From assembly GCA_947095535.1 (NCBI GenBank), contig OX352774.1:34550496-34614495 (forward strand): DNA of 64,000 nucleotides. Direction: 5' to 3'. The position numbers and the translations under genes were made by a program. How positions within the stretch are numbered: the stretch's first letter is position 1; each line of letters opens with the position of its first letter. Under the pieces are notes generated by a model, which was not told where the DNA came from, searched no databases, and worked only from the letters and a program-made list of their open reading frames with translations. Of the stretch, positions 12,586-25,935 are shown one piece after another. The DNA comes from Poecilobothrus nobilitatus. Taxonomy: Eukaryota > Arthropoda > Insecta > Diptera > Dolichopodidae.

Positions 12586-14297
12586 ATCGAGATCTAGCAG
12601 CGACTAAGAATATAATGTAAATATATAAAGGAAAAATACTTTTCTTTGATAATTTTTTTTTAAGTTTTTTCTCTGTAGAAATCTAGAGCTGGTTTTCAAA
12701 AATCGGACTTCCTTTATATATACCTATTTTATATTGGTCCACACATTTCGAATGTTTCATTTTTAGAAATTAGCGCTTGCTCTTATATTCAAAACGACAG
12801 ATATGTCTATAATAATAATAATAATTCATTAATTTCTTTTTATATATATCTTAAAACATTTAAGGCATTTTAAAGACAAACCTTAAATTACCTTCATTAA
12901 AGCATTCATTAAAGCACTAACACAAAAAATTCCAAAGATTTGTAAATCTTCTAGCAGGAATAAAATTGGTAAATACCGATGCATTGATTAAAGTTATTTA
13001 ATATTACTATACTTTTAAATTATAAATATTTTTTCAATTGGTTATAAATTGGTTTAGTAATAGGGCTTTTTTTTTTATTTTTACCTACGATGAAGAATAT
13101 TTAAAAGTTTATTAGACGGTCTTAAAACTACATTATATAAAGTCAACATAAACGAAATTTTAAAAAATTTGTTAAGTATCGGGACGCTGTGACATATTTC
13201 AGACATATTTCATTGCAAAGAAAATTATGTAAAATCTTTAAATATTTTTAATGTTAAACTAAAAATGTAAATTAATATAAAACATAACTAAATTCTACAA
13301 CTTTGCAAATCAAATTCTGACATAAGCCAAATCTAAAAAAGATATTTAAAATTTTTATAAAAAAGTAATAAGATCATATTTATAAAAATAAAATCTACTC
13401 CATAAAGCTAAAATAAGTATCATCTCAGACATCGACTGTAACACATCCACTAAAAGGTCATTTAAATATATATTTAATATCAAAATCATCATCCTAGTTC
13501 TTCAACTGAATTTGAAATTAAATCAACAGGTTCGCCGTTTTAACAGTGTGAAACAAAATTTATTTATATTGAATATAATGTTAAGCTTTATCAAATGCTA
13601 CAGTTTTTAATTAAAAAAATTATAATATAATTAAATATATCTTTTTTTCAGTTAATATACCGAACTTAGCCGAATTCTAAATTGCAAAAAGCCTTTTTGT
13701 CCCTTATTTTTCGGCAAAGAGGCATTTTATAAATTTTCATTTTGGATTAATGACGCACTTTAATATGAGATACTTTAAATTCAAAAAGATATTTGACAAA
13801 CATAATATTATGCTTTACAATAAATATTATACATATTAAGGAAAAGCGTATAACCCTGATTTTATAAACAATTCTATAATCCCTCCTTATAAAGTATGAT
13901 GTTGTATTTTTTAAATACTAATTTGTACTACTAATTAATACTACCGCCCCTTTGGGAACCGAGGCAGACCAGGGATTCTGGGTCAGATGCTCCTGGATTT
14001 TAGTTGTAATTTTAATGGACTCATACCACGAGCATTTTTGGCTGCGGGTATTTCTTTTCCCAACACACCGGAAGGTTATTACTCTAAAATGAATCAATAT
14101 AAATGCAGTGCCGTACTCTGTACTTTTAGAGATTTGAAAACAAATGATCTCAAGATACGCATGTAATGGCATCTGTAAAAGAAAGTTTCATGGAGTTTGC
14201 CTTAATGCCCCCAGGGGTTGATAAACATGCAACATATTTATTTCGCATGATTTTGTCAGCAAAAGTTCGCTGGATTTGAATCAGCCTATTCAAATAC

Positions 14298-16200
14298 TAA
14301 ACAAGGCAGAATGTAAAGCAACGGTTTTTAAAAGCGCACATTTAAATATAACAAAATATAACACACAACTGACTAGGATTGTGACTTGCACTAAAATTTA
14401 CTAATTCTAAATGTTCTTTCTTGCTTCAAAATTTCAAGAACCTATCTAAAAGCGTGCCGTAGTTATGAACGTAGAAATATCATGCAAAATTTGGTTTTCA
14501 CATAACGGTAAATTTAAATACTAAATTTAAAAAATATATATAATTTTAATATAGATTTACAAAGGTATAAAAAAATTTTGTCGAATGGCGATTTCAGATT
14601 GAAATAATGATAAGCGTAACATGAAATATACGCATTTTAAAATTAGGCTTTTTTAAATTTTGAGGAGCTGTAGTTCCCTGATGGATGGGGCTACATGAAA
14701 AAGTTGTTCCACAAAATTAAATTTTTATGAGACTTACCCATGGTTAAATTTTTTTTCTCTATCTTTAACGGTGTAGACGGACAAACGGACAGAAGGATGG
14801 AGAGACGGACAGAAGGCTTTTTTCATTAGCTTTGCAATTTAACCTTGAAATGCAAAGAGAAAATGAGATCTTTTTGTACTAGGACTATAAATTGTAGCCT
14901 TAACTCCTCGTTTCATTTTCGTTATTTTGCTCTTTGCATTTGTGGTAAGTGTGATATTGCCAGTTTGGGTAAGTACATCTTTATAAACTATTGGTGGTTT
15001 ATTCAACTTATTCGACTGTTATTTAATTAACGCCAACCAACCACATTGATTTTTCTTCTGGCTATGACTCGGTACTTGTTGTTCTGAACCAATAGAATGA
15101 AGGGATAAGTTATTCGATTTAAATCGTCTTTCATATGATTAGCAACTTCTTGAAAGCCAATCAGCCGTTTTGACGTTGCCGCAAAGATTGCTTTTTTTAG
15201 ATCCATAATAAGATCTGTTAAAGTATATTTTAAATATTGTTTTCTGTCGGAAAGAAAACTGTATAGAGATTGATTAAAGTTGTTGTAGATTTTAGCCTAG
15301 TCATTGAATCATATCGAATTACTTTTTAAAGTACCTACTGCTTTGTCCGTGCAACAATGGCAGTCGCTTTTAACATCATTTAAGCAACTCATCAACTCGT
15401 TTTTAGCACATTTCAAAAAAAAAATTTAAAAATGTGCCTATTAGTTTCACTCTGTCCGTTCGTTCGTTCGTCCATCCTCCTGTCCGTCCGTCTGTGTGTT
15501 TACAAAACTTCTACACCGTTAAAGATAGAGAAAAAAAATTTTAACCATGGGTACGTCTCATAAAACAATTAATGTTGTAAAATAACCTCAAACTTTGAAA
15601 AAACTAAGACTTTTTAAATTCGTATAGCTCATGTTGTACTTAACATTTTTTCAATCAGAAAACGTCATTCGATAGAAATTTTTTTTACCTTTGTAAAATA
15701 CAATTTTTTGAAATTTAGTATTTAAATTCACCGTTATATGAAAACCAAAATTTTGCATGATATTTCTACCTCCATAACTCCGGCATGCTTTTAGATAGGG
15801 ACTTGAATTTTTGAGGGAAGAAAGAACTTTTAGAATTAGTATAAGTTTTTTCAGATGTTTTTTTTGGACCGCCTCCTGTTTATGAGCTATTAAGGTTCAA
15901 AAATTGAAAATTTGCTATTTAGAGACACCTGTAACTTAGTCACCTGTGTACATTTTTCTTCTACAATTCATAAAAGTTAAAGGTTCAATAATATATTTTT
16001 ACGTGTGTTAACGGATTTTCTTAGTTATATAGGGTTCCGGCTTTACAGCCACTCAAAATTGCAAAACTGTTCTATTTTTTCACATTTTTTCTTATATGAA
16101 ATTTTGAAATTTTGGTGCAAGTCACAATTTTAAACAATTTTTATTATCCTTTACAAATGTATGCATTTAAAAACCTTTGGTTTACATTCTGCCTTGTTTA
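14298..16200. mobile_element. Foldback-like element (copy 2)
   Basis: Duplicate of the 6037-7939 element at a constant +8261 offset. It is nearly identical, with single-base changes near 14756 and 14797. It arose by the large duplication and not by transposition. Confidence 0.7.
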
Positions 16201-16274
16201 TTTTATCTCTAATTAGGATTATAATTTCCTAATTAAGATTTCTTTTTTTACTTTTTAAATTTAAGTCTTAATTT

Positions 16275-16349
16275 GACCAATGGTGCAGTGCGTACGTCAC
16301 TGGCACCTCAGGCGTTCAAAGTTCTCGGGTTCAAACCCCGTTCAGGTCG
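16275..16349 (+). mobile_element. tRNA-derived SINE head (copy 2)
   Basis: Identical counterpart of 8014-8088 inside the second duplication copy. Confidence 0.5.
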
Positions 16350-17799
16350 AAAACAATATATAAAATATAATAAAATAATAAAATAATGTAAACAAAATAT
16401 TAAATATAATTATAATTTGCTTGCTTTTAAGACAAATGGATCCTAAAAATATTGGCAGATATTTATATCTGGACTGTATAATATAAAAAAAATAAAATAA
16501 AGTTTATGGCTTAGTTAAAGTGTTTTAGTTTTTCTAAAAGTTTAATATGTATTAACTGTTTTATATTCCTTTAAAAATATTAGAAAAACTCTTTCGATAT
16601 ATTAAATTTATCTAGTGTAAAACTGAAAATCGTTCCACATTTAAAATACGATAAAGTCATTGTAAATGAATTATAAATACCACATTTTACTAAATACTTT
16701 TATAAGTCAATTTTAATATTACCATAACGCTATTTAATATACTACCAGATACTACTTTATAAACATATTATTTAATACATAAATTAACATTATAATCATA
16801 ACGTACTAAAAAAAAATCATTATTCCTCAATTAAATATTTCATATTAAATAAATGACTACAATTTTAGTAACAGAAGCAAACAAAACAGGACAAAGCAAA
16901 TCTTTATAAAAAGCATGCTATTAATTAATTTACTCGTACATATGCTTCAACACTTTTTCACTTTATGATTTTAATGAAATTTTCATCATACTTTAGATAC
17001 AAGACGTTGTAGCTGTAATTTTATCTATTATAATTTTAAAATGTAATTGTACATAAGTATACCATATATTCAACTGTCCATAATAAGTATTTTAATAATT
17101 TCAATCGTATTATTTCTAATGTTAACAGATGATAATTAAAGTTGGATGTAATTTTATTTTATATTCGCGTTTCTTCTTTGAATTGTACTCGAGAGGAAAA
17201 GAAGAATAATAATTAACATTTTTTTTAATTATCATCAGTCAAAAACACAATCGAACGTAAATGTCTTCAATATTAATACCGAAGCACAATAGGCCTAAAT
17301 ACAGGTTTATATTTAATATGTATTCCGTTGTATCTATTTATATAAAATGGCATAATATGACATTTGCATTTCTTTTATACGAAAAGGGTAGTTGATAATA
17401 GTTAGAAATAGTTGGTAAATGGAACGCTTCATCACTCTTAGGAGTAATTGGTAAATGTAATCTTTTCTTTCTCAAAGGCTGATGTAGTTGGAAGTAGGAA
17501 AGAGTAGTTTACTTTGTAAAAGAAACGCAAACATTATTGAGCAAATTTGAAATTTTTTAATGTTTTGAAATTCCTGTAGATTATTAAGTTCCACCATTAG
17601 GTTCTTTAGTGAAGAGACTCTAACAATCGTTTTTGCTATATAGATTCTAGACTCGAATACCACTTTACTTAATTTCAAATTTATTAACACGCTTAGATTG
17701 GACAATTAAAAATTCGTAAATCAAAACAAAAGTCCACTGCTTTTCGAAAAAATTAATACTTAAAAAAACCAATGACAAGCATAAAATAAATTTTAAAAA

Positions 17800-18509
17800 T
17801 TTGCTTATTAGTTCATTCTGTCCGTCCTTCTGTCTGCACCCATTAAATTTTATAGTCATCGATAGGTTTCGTAAAAAGATTTATGTTGTGAAACCAAAAA
17901 TCCACTCATTACGAAGCTACAGGTTCTTGAAGTTAAAAAAAAATCCCATTTTAAAATGTTTATCTCAAATTCTGCTCAATCTAAAAGTACCAAACGAGAA
18001 AATAGTTTTGTTTAACATTAAAACCTAATATCAAATTTATGCAATGTTAAAACATAATTTACCATTATGTGAAGATAAAACTTTGGAAAATTTAGCTTTT
18101 ATCATAACGCCGGCTTACTTTTAATTAAAATTTTTAACAGAAAAAATATCTTTCAAAATTAGCATAAGTTTCCTCAAAAAACTGTCCCGCCCCTTGTATA
18201 AAAACTGTTTGAGGTGGAAAATGAAAATTTCCCATTTTTAAACACCTGTAACCTGTACAAAGTTTTTAAAAATAAAACACAAAAATTAAAGCTTCAACAT
18301 TATAATTTTATATGTGTTAACAGTATTTCTTAATTGTACGGGGTTTCCTCATGCGTCCCTTAATTGAAGAAAATTTTTCCTAAAATATAAAAACTCTAAG
18401 AAAATGTACAAATTTTGCTGGAAGTTCCAATACATTTTGAAACTATTATTATTTTCTTTTGATAAATGTGCATCTTTACAAACTTTTTATTTTACATTCT
18501 GACCTGTTA
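17800..18509 (+). mobile_element. Dispersed repeat family member (copy 2)
   Basis: Duplicate of 9541-10245 with a 5-bp insertion (near 17903) and several substitutions. It lies in the more divergent half of the tandem duplication. Confidence 0.75.
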
Positions 18510-19616
18510 TTTCAAACTGTTAATAACTGTGGAGAAGATAATATTTTAAACTTAACTACTACTAAAAAATAATTATTATTTTACTGCCTATGATTAAATA
18601 ATTCCAAGTGTATCCCCCTCATATATTAAATAACAAACCCAAAATAATGCCAAATAAGTACTTTATAATTAAATAGAGCAGTTGATCTTTAAGTTTGTTT
18701 AGTTTAAAAACTCATCATAAGTGTAGAAAATAATGTAGGAAGGATTCTATAAAAGCAACAGACCAAAAAATTACTAAAATACGGTGATGATAAATAAAGT
18801 AAATACTTTTTCTGTACTATATTTAAAAATTAAAATTGTATAAATAAATAATTATTAAAATGGGATAATTTGATAGAAATGAAAGTCATAAAGAAGAGTT
18901 TATAAAATAAAAAACTTTGACCGAAAGATGTAAGCCCTATACAGAAAATAAATGTATAACTTTTGCAATAATTTATAATCTAAAAATAAGAGAAATCTAA
19001 AATTTTCATAAACTGTTGGTTCAATGAGATTTTTAATTATTTATTAATAGATCGTCTGATTTCTAATAGGTCTTAAGCTAAATAAAGAACTTATATTTTA
19101 TTTAAAATAATTTCATGTATTATCATATTATTTTGTATCATGTATTATTATCTCAGCTTTTACTATATACTATTTCACTTACACCTTCAAAAGGTAAGAT
19201 ATAGAAATTTTGTTATTTTCTAGACCATTGCACAAAAGACAAAGTGTTATCTTAATTTTATTTATCTAGAGATCTTTCCAATCCTATACTTAAATACATA
19301 CATCATATTTTTAAAATTCTTAACTTTTTTTAAAGACATTTTTAACCAATTGGAGTAAAATTGATCTAAAGATGTAAGAAGATCAATATTTTCAATCTTG
19401 TGAGGCAAAAATCTAGATATATTCCGTCACCTATTCAACATTCCGTCAGTGTTGATGACTTTTCTTAATTTCAAAATTTTGTTAAATTTGAAAACATAAA
19501 ACGAAAGAAATTTTTTTAAACTTTTTCGAGAATATTAAAATTAATATAAATTTGCGAGCCTTCTTAAAAAACTTACTTCTTAACATTAACCTTCTTTTGT
19601 CTATGAATCTTGTAAT

Positions 19617-19811
19617 TTTTTTTTTTTAATGCATTTCTCTGCCACATAAATGTGGACAGGAAATTACACAGCCTTTCCTGTTCAAGCGTGGCTGTAAATG
19701 TCGTAAGGGGAATAACTCTTACGACGTATGTGGAATTCGAACCCATACTCCCTCGGTATGGGTTTACAGCGTATTTTATACGCTCTTACCCACTACGCCA
19801 CCGAGGCCCCT
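19617..19811 (-). mobile_element. tRNA-derived SINE (copy 2)
   Basis: Same element with the same ATCTTGTAAT target-site duplication (19607-19616 and 19812-19821). Insertion therefore preceded the 8.26-kb duplication. Confidence 0.88.
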
Positions 19812-20829
19812 ATCTTGTAATCTATTTTTGGTCAAAAAAGTGTTGAGGTGTTTAGTGTGTTAAAGTTTGATACAGTCATAGACAATTAGTACTTGTTTCA
19901 CTCCCTGTACTATCTTTCGTTGATTCCCAACCTATCCTGGATAGAAAAACCAAAAAAAAAACTAAAACTTTGTCTTTAGTCATACCAAATTTCGATTGAT
20001 GTTAAAAAAGCATTTCAAACAGTCATTAATCAAATTTCGAATCAAAAACCTGTAATAAATATGATATAAAATTTTCTTCTGTTTCAAAGTTTTTTTTTTT
20101 TTGTTTTGTTTTGTCTTGCGTTAAAATTAATTAAAATGTTAATGAATTATTAATTAGACAAAAATTTTAATTAAACTATAAAAGGTTATGTTTAACATCG
20201 AATTAAACTCATCTATATTAAGTGTTCAAAATTTTTTAGTTTTTTACTTAGTTTTTGCTTTTTTTTTTGTTTTCTTCTACTTTTCTTTTTATTAATTTCA
20301 ACAATTTCCGATTTATATCAAATGATTAATTAAATTAAATATTTAAACAAAAGAAACGATCAGTTAAAATATTTGATTTCATTAAAGAAAACCTCTTAAA
20401 AATAAAAATAAAATAATGTAGAAATACCTATCATCGCTTTGATTTTAGTTATCTTATATCTCTATACCTCTTGGAAACTATCATTTACCTTTTTTATCTT
20501 TTTTAAAACAATTTCTTAATAATTATTAAAGGTAAATTAATCACTTTAAAATAAAATTTGAATTTTAACATTGAATTAAAAGATGAAGAAAAATTATATG
20601 ATAATTACAACAAATGTTTTAATTATTATATCTTTGAATAGACCGTATTTTAAATTGGAACAGTCCGCCGAACAGATCAGATCAGAACAGATCGTTTAAA
20701 AGAATTATTTAAAAAAATTATAAATAAAGTGTTGAATGATTTAATGCTAGTATTTTAGTCATCATTTGAATTGAACCAATTCCATACTCATTAATATTGA
20801 GATAGGTGAAAAAAAAAGCAAAAAACTTT

Positions 20830-20859
20830 GAACACTGAACATTGAACACTGAACACTGA
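20830..20859. repeat. 7-bp minisatellite, GAACACT type (copy 2)
   Basis: Counterpart of 12556-12585 with about four GAACACT-type units. Confidence 0.7.
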
Positions 20860-21269
20860 ATCGAGATCTAGCAGCGACTAAGAATATAATGTAAATATAT
20901 AAAGGAAATATGAACTTTTCTTTGATAATTTTTTTTTAAGTTTTTTCTCTATAGAAATCTAGAGCTGGTTTTCAAGAATCGAACTTCCTTATATACCTAT
21001 TTTATATTTTCCCATACATTTCAGATTTAGAAATTAGTTTCAAAGTTTCATTTTTAGAAATTAGCGCTTGCTCTTAAATTCAAAACGACAGATATGTCTA
21101 TAATAAAAAAAGAATTCATTCATTTCTTTTTATATATATCTTAAAACATTTAAGGCATTTTAAAGACAAACCTTAAATTACCTTCATTAAAGCACTAACA
21201 CATGTCGTAAAAAAAAATTCCAAAGATTTGTAAATCTTCTAGCAGGAATAAAATTGGTAAGTCAGAATT

Positions 21270-21665
21270 ACGGCCTCAAATGGGTAAGTCAGTTTTACGG
21301 GCTCAGCCAATCAAAGGAGCATCTAATAAACTAAAGCCGGAAAAAATATGATAAAATCAAAGAACACAGTAAAAATAAACTGAGAATTCTAATAGGATTC
21401 CTGTTGAGACACTGCCGGCTAAAGGGACACTTAAAGAAAATTGAAATAAAACATGATGATACATGCCGATTCTGTCAAAAAGAAGAAAAAATACTTACGC
21501 TTAAGTTTTCACAGATCTTTACTTTCTAAGGAACAGTAGGGCTGAGAGAAATATTATAAGTGGCGGGAAATCCACAACAAGTAGTAATAAAAAGAGCACA
21601 ATTATAGATCTACATAAAAAGGTCGCAGTGTCACTTATACCCCTCAAATAATAATCTAATCTAAT
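21270..21665 (+). pseudogene. 3' end of a non-LTR retrotransposon (C-terminal coding tail)
   Basis: An open stretch at 21380-21529 reads LRILIGFLLRHCRLKGHL and then HDDTCRFCQKEEK. This matches the region after RNase H in I/Jockey-type non-LTR elements, where a GH-RL-HL segment precedes a C-x2-C zinc-knuckle-like motif. The expected later His and Cys are missing and a stop ends the frame. The element ends in repeated TAATC (ATAATCTAATCTAATCTAA, about 21648-21665), like the short tandem tails of these elements. It abuts the right edge of the 8.26-kb duplication. Everything upstream (endonuclease, reverse transcriptase) is absent. Confidence 0.82.
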
Positions 21666-22050
21666 CTAAGTCAGATTTAGGTATAATACAATAACCTAAA
21701 AACAAATTTTCGAAAAATGAAAGAATTATACTTAAAACTTAATCTCTAGATTATTTTATAAATATATGTATGTATATGAATAATTAGACTGTTCTAAACT
21801 GGTACTACGATTTTTTTTATACAATTTTAATGCCATACATTAAATAAATTAATGTATAAATGGTTATATCTGTATAAATTAGTGATATTTTGGCACGAAT
21901 CACTAGTGAAAAAAATGAAAGTGTTTTAGTAAAAAATGAAATAGAAAAATTGCAAAAGAATGATCAAACTCAAACTTATTAGATTTATTATAACGATTTA
22001 ATTAAAGAAAATTTGATCATTTCAAAATTGATTGTTATGATAATATTTTT
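21666..22050. other. AT-rich spacer
   Basis: Nothing recognised between the retrotransposon tail and the MITE-like element. Confidence 0.5.
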
Positions 22051-22487
22051 GGCGGAATGAGATAATGCCACAAAATTTTATATGGGAAATAATGCAGTAA
22101 AAAAAATAATCAAAACGCAATATTTTTTACCGTTATTTTATTTTTATATGATTTCCTTGTGGCATTAATTCATTTCTTTTCTGCGTTATTTCATTCCATT
22201 GTGGGGATATTTCATTTATATATATATTTCTCAGCAAATCTTATTTTTTGGATAAAATTATTCAGTTTGATAACGTCTAAATTACTACTGCGTAGGCAAA
22301 ATCAGCTGCGAGGTCGGGAAAAATTTTAATTAGTTTCTAATTGTTTTGCTTAGATTTAATTAAATTTAAGAGAAATATATTTTTGCGGTCTTATTTCTTT
22401 TAAAAATGAAAGAATAATATAAAGCCGCAATAAAATGAAATAACCCCATAAAAACGGCGCCAATATGCGGCGTTACTTAATTCCGCC
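22051..22487. mobile_element. MITE-like element with 19-bp terminal inverted repeats
   Basis: The left end GGCGGAATGAGATAATGCC (22051-22069) is matched at 15 of 19 positions by the reverse complement of the right end, GGCGGAATTAAGTAACGCC (22469-22487). The element is about 437 bp and has no coding frame. The AATGARATAAYSCC core recurs internally in both orientations (near 22168, 22193 and 22432). No confident target-site duplication is visible, although T-rich sequence flanks both ends. Superfamily unknown. Confidence 0.55.
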
Positions 22488-23555
22488 GAATTTTTACTAT
22501 TTAGAAATTATTAACCCCTTCTACTTTTAAAATAATCGTGACTATTTATTTATGGAAATAAACATTGATGTCTTTATTATTAATGAGACTACAGAGGAGA
22601 TCATCAAATTATTAATTTATTTTGGATAAGTTATAGATAATATGTTTTTTCTTTGTAATCTTAGAGAGAAAAATTTCAATCAAAAATCAATAAAAATTTT
22701 ATTTTATTTTTTTTGTATTTAGGCTAATATTTTTTGCCAGCTAATAAATTATATTAGCCTGCAAAAATTATTTTTTTTTATCGAGTTCCGGCTATTTATT
22801 ATTTATTTAAGTTAAATAACTTAATTTTAAAAAAATATTTTTAGTGAAATTCAAAAAAAAAAATGTATTATTTAATAAATATTTTGACTAAAAATCACAT
22901 CTTTAAGGTTATATAATTTAATATATGTATAATATTATGTATATTGATAAATAAAGGTTTTTTTTAAATGCTTTATCAAAATACACCTTAAATAGAACTA
23001 ATTTTTCAATACTCCAACAAGATCAAAGGATTATAATTATTTTTAGTTTTATACAGTTGTTAAATTAAAAAATTTGTAAAAAAAAATAGTTTTAAGTATA
23101 CCATAATTAATATCCAGACCTTTACAACTTTTTTTTTAGAACCGATAAATTAATGTTTAATAAAATCTTCACCCGTCAGTTTCAAAATGTCTGCTGTCTT
23201 AAACGTAACTGTAAGCAGTTTTTTTAACTATTGAAGTTTTATCGATAAAATGGATAAAAATAAAAATTACATCTAATCTTGGCACATTTTATATGTTTTT
23301 AAATTTTATTTTTAAGGTGTTAATAAATAATTTTTTTTTTCTATTTTTAATCAAATTATATAATAAAGTATATCTGTAACATCTTTACTTATAGCTCAAC
23401 CTTATTCATTTAACATTTTTTTTAAATAACGGTTATATAATAAGTTCATAATAAAACTTTTTAAATAATGGTTATTTTAGTATCTTTTGATCGTATTTAA
23501 AATTTTGCTTAAAATTTTCTAAAAATTTGTTTTTAATAAACACATTTCCTTTTTA
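22488..23555. other. AT-rich DNA, nothing recognised
   Basis: No open frame, SINE or repeat family member was recognised on either strand. Confidence 0.5.
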
Positions 23556-24580
23556 GCACATTTCCGAAAAATTAAAAAAAAATGCGTCTATTAGTTTCAC
23601 TGTGTCCGTCCGTTCGTCTGTACGTCTGTTTACGTTTTGTAAACAGCTTTACGTTTCTACACCGTTAAAGATAGAGAAAAAAATTTTCAATCATGGTAGA
23701 TCTCATAAAAAAATTAATGTTGTAGAACAACTTTTTCATGTAGCCAGATCCTTTACGGAGCTGCAGCCCCTCCAACTTTGAAAAAGCTATATTATTAAAT
23801 GTGTATATCTCATGTTTTACTTAACAATTTTTCAATGTGAAAACGCCATTCGTCAGGAATTTTATCTTTTTATCAATATCAAAATTATGCAAGATTTTAA
23901 AATTTAATATTTACATTTACCGTTATAGAAATCCCAAATTTTTTCTGATTTTTCTACCTTCATAACTCCAGCACGCTTTTAAATAAGAACATGAAATTTT
24001 GAGGTAAGAAAGCACTTTTAGAATTAGTATAAATTTCCTCAAAATTTCCTTTTTGAAACGCTATAAGATCGGAAACTTCATTACCTCTATAAGACAATAT
24101 AAAAATTATGCAATATTTTGTAATTTACTATTTAAATTTACGGTTATGTGAAAATCAAATTTTGCATGATATTTCTCTTTTCATAACTCCGACAGACTTT
24201 CAGATAAGAACTTAAATTTTGAGACAAGAAAGAACTATTAATATAAGTTTCCTTAGAAATTTTTTTTGTACCGCCTTTTGTTTAAGAGCTATTAGGGCTC
24301 AAAAATTTAAAATTTGCTTTTTTTAGACATTTGTAACTTAGACACCTGTACACATTTTTCTTCGACAAGACATAAAAATTAAAGCATCAGTAATATATTT
24401 CTAAGTGTGTTAACGTTTCTTAGTTATAAAGTGTTCCAGATTTACAGCCCGTCAAAATTGCAAATCCTATTTTCACATTTTTTCTTTTATGAAATTTTCA
24501 AATTTTGGAGCAAATCACAATTCTAAACAGTTTGTATTATCTTTTGGTAATGTGTCGTTGGTTTACATTTTATCTTGTTA
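23556..24580 (+). mobile_element. Dispersed repeat family member with internal duplication
   Basis: It starts TTAGCACATTTCCGAAAA and GTGTCCGTCCGTTCG, and ends TTTACATTTTATCTTGTTA, colinear with 7140-7939. It is longer because about 221 bp is duplicated inside: the block containing CATAACTCC occurs at 23961 and again at 24182 with the same surroundings. A (TTTA)n run follows at 24581-24600. Non-coding. Confidence 0.75.
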
Positions 24581-24600
24581 TTTATTTATTTATTTATTGA

Positions 24601-25689
24601 ACCTAATGTTATATAAATATATAAGAAGTAATAATATAGTGAAAACTCTCGACTGCTAATACCATTATGAGCTGACAATTTTTTAAAAATTAATGCCTAC
24701 ATCATTTTTTCCTAAAAGTATGTAACAAATACATAGTTAAAAAAAAAAATAGTTAACATTTATTTTATCGTAAAAATTATTTTAGCATACCTAAACCAGC
24801 CTACACTACAAACTCAATATCGTAAACATTTACAGATTAACTAATCTTTCCGTTATTTACAAAATTTGTTTGAATATTGCATACTTATTGGCGAATATAC
24901 GATATATTAAAAAAATTAAATATCTTTATTGTTTATTAAATTTAGCCTTATTTTGAATTCCAACAAATAGCAAATCGAAAAACTGCAACTTTTAGGAAAC
25001 TAGTTAATATAAATTAGGGATATTTTAAAGACACTAAAAATATTTACCTTAGTTTTATTGAATCAAAAATAGAACCTAAATAATAGTTGGCTATTGTAGA
25101 TATTGTAAAATCAGTCCTAGTTATTCGCACATTAGACCTAAAGTTTTAAATTATAATAGGAAATACAATTTTAATTACTCGTATATATAGTCGAAATTGT
25201 GACAAAATCTCGAAACGACAAACTTAATTTTTAACTTAAAGTTTTAATTATAGGAAATGTAATATTGATAATATTAAATTAAGAATTTTTCAATTTTCAT
25301 GGCCATTGGTACGTTAAGCTCACAGATTCTGTTTTAGTTTAACTTTAATCAACTTATTTATTAAAGTACAGTTCTCCCGTTGTGTTCTTTTAAATTTTTA
25401 TACGATCATAATATGTTAGTCTTTTTTTAATATTCTTTAGATAGTCTTAGTTAAATATAAACATGTGCAAAATGCAAACAGTAGAATAGAAGACAATTTA
25501 TTTTTGGGCATATATATGAAAGCTGATAATTTTAATATTTTAAATATCTTAAATTAATTTCTTTTGTCATGCACGGAAAAAGATATTATTTTTCTTTTAA
25601 AAACATACACGAAAAACTTTAAATATCGCTATCTTAAAAACTCTTAAAAATGGAATTTTGATAAAATTTGTTGTTTGCTTCGACATACT
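24601..25689. other. AT-rich DNA, nothing recognised
   Basis: No gene, promoter or repeat family was recognised in this stretch. Confidence 0.5.
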
Positions 25690-25935
25690 ATAGTTTGACA
25701 TTTTTAGATTTCAAAAATTATAAACCAAACTTCAGATATAAATTTTCCAAATTTAAGGGACTGTAAGAGATTTTTCCAACTTTAAGGGACTCTAACTTTA
25801 GTTAGTTAGGGCTACATAAAAAACGCCGGTTCACAATTATAAATTATTTTAGAGGTATTCCCATATGTTTAGAGTTGCATTGCAACACCTTAAATGGTGC
25901 AGAAGTTTTGTTAACAGGCAAACCGACAGAGTGAA
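25690..25935 (-). mobile_element. Decayed member of the dispersed repeat family
   Basis: On the minus strand it reads TAGTTTCACTCTGTCGGTTT, then CAAAACTTCTGCACCATTTA and TATGTAGCCCTAAC, matching the 5' third of the family (compare 23600-23770). It is heavily diverged and truncated. Confidence 0.6.

Larger units (their letters stand above)
4711..12971. repeat. 8.26-kb tandem duplication, copy 1
   Basis: This unit begins AATACCGATGCATTGATTAA and ends in GGAATAAAATTGGTAA. The same sequence restarts at 12972, so the offset is 8261 bp through the first half. The offset shrinks to 8259 and then 8247 bp further right because of small indels. Up to about 9122 the two copies differ at only a handful of positions (for example near 4743, 6495, 6536 and 8363). 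From 9123 onward there are many substitutions and indels. The unit contains a foldback-like inverted repeat, a tRNA-derived element, a second dispersed-repeat copy and a SINE. No host gene was recognised in it. Small open frames at 5657-5911 (minus) and 6584-6769 (plus) resemble nothing I know. Confidence 0.97.
12972..21258. repeat. 8.26-kb tandem duplication, copy 2
   Basis: This is a direct head-to-tail copy of 4711-12971 and is about 8.29 kb long. It ends at AAAATTGGTAA, after which unique sequence (GTCAGAATTACGG) starts. The three bases TAA are shared by the left edge of copy 1, the right edge of copy 2 and the internal junction, which fits a microhomology-sized breakpoint. A replaced block near 20480-20510 and another near 20660-20695 distinguish it from copy 1. 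Confidence 0.97.
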
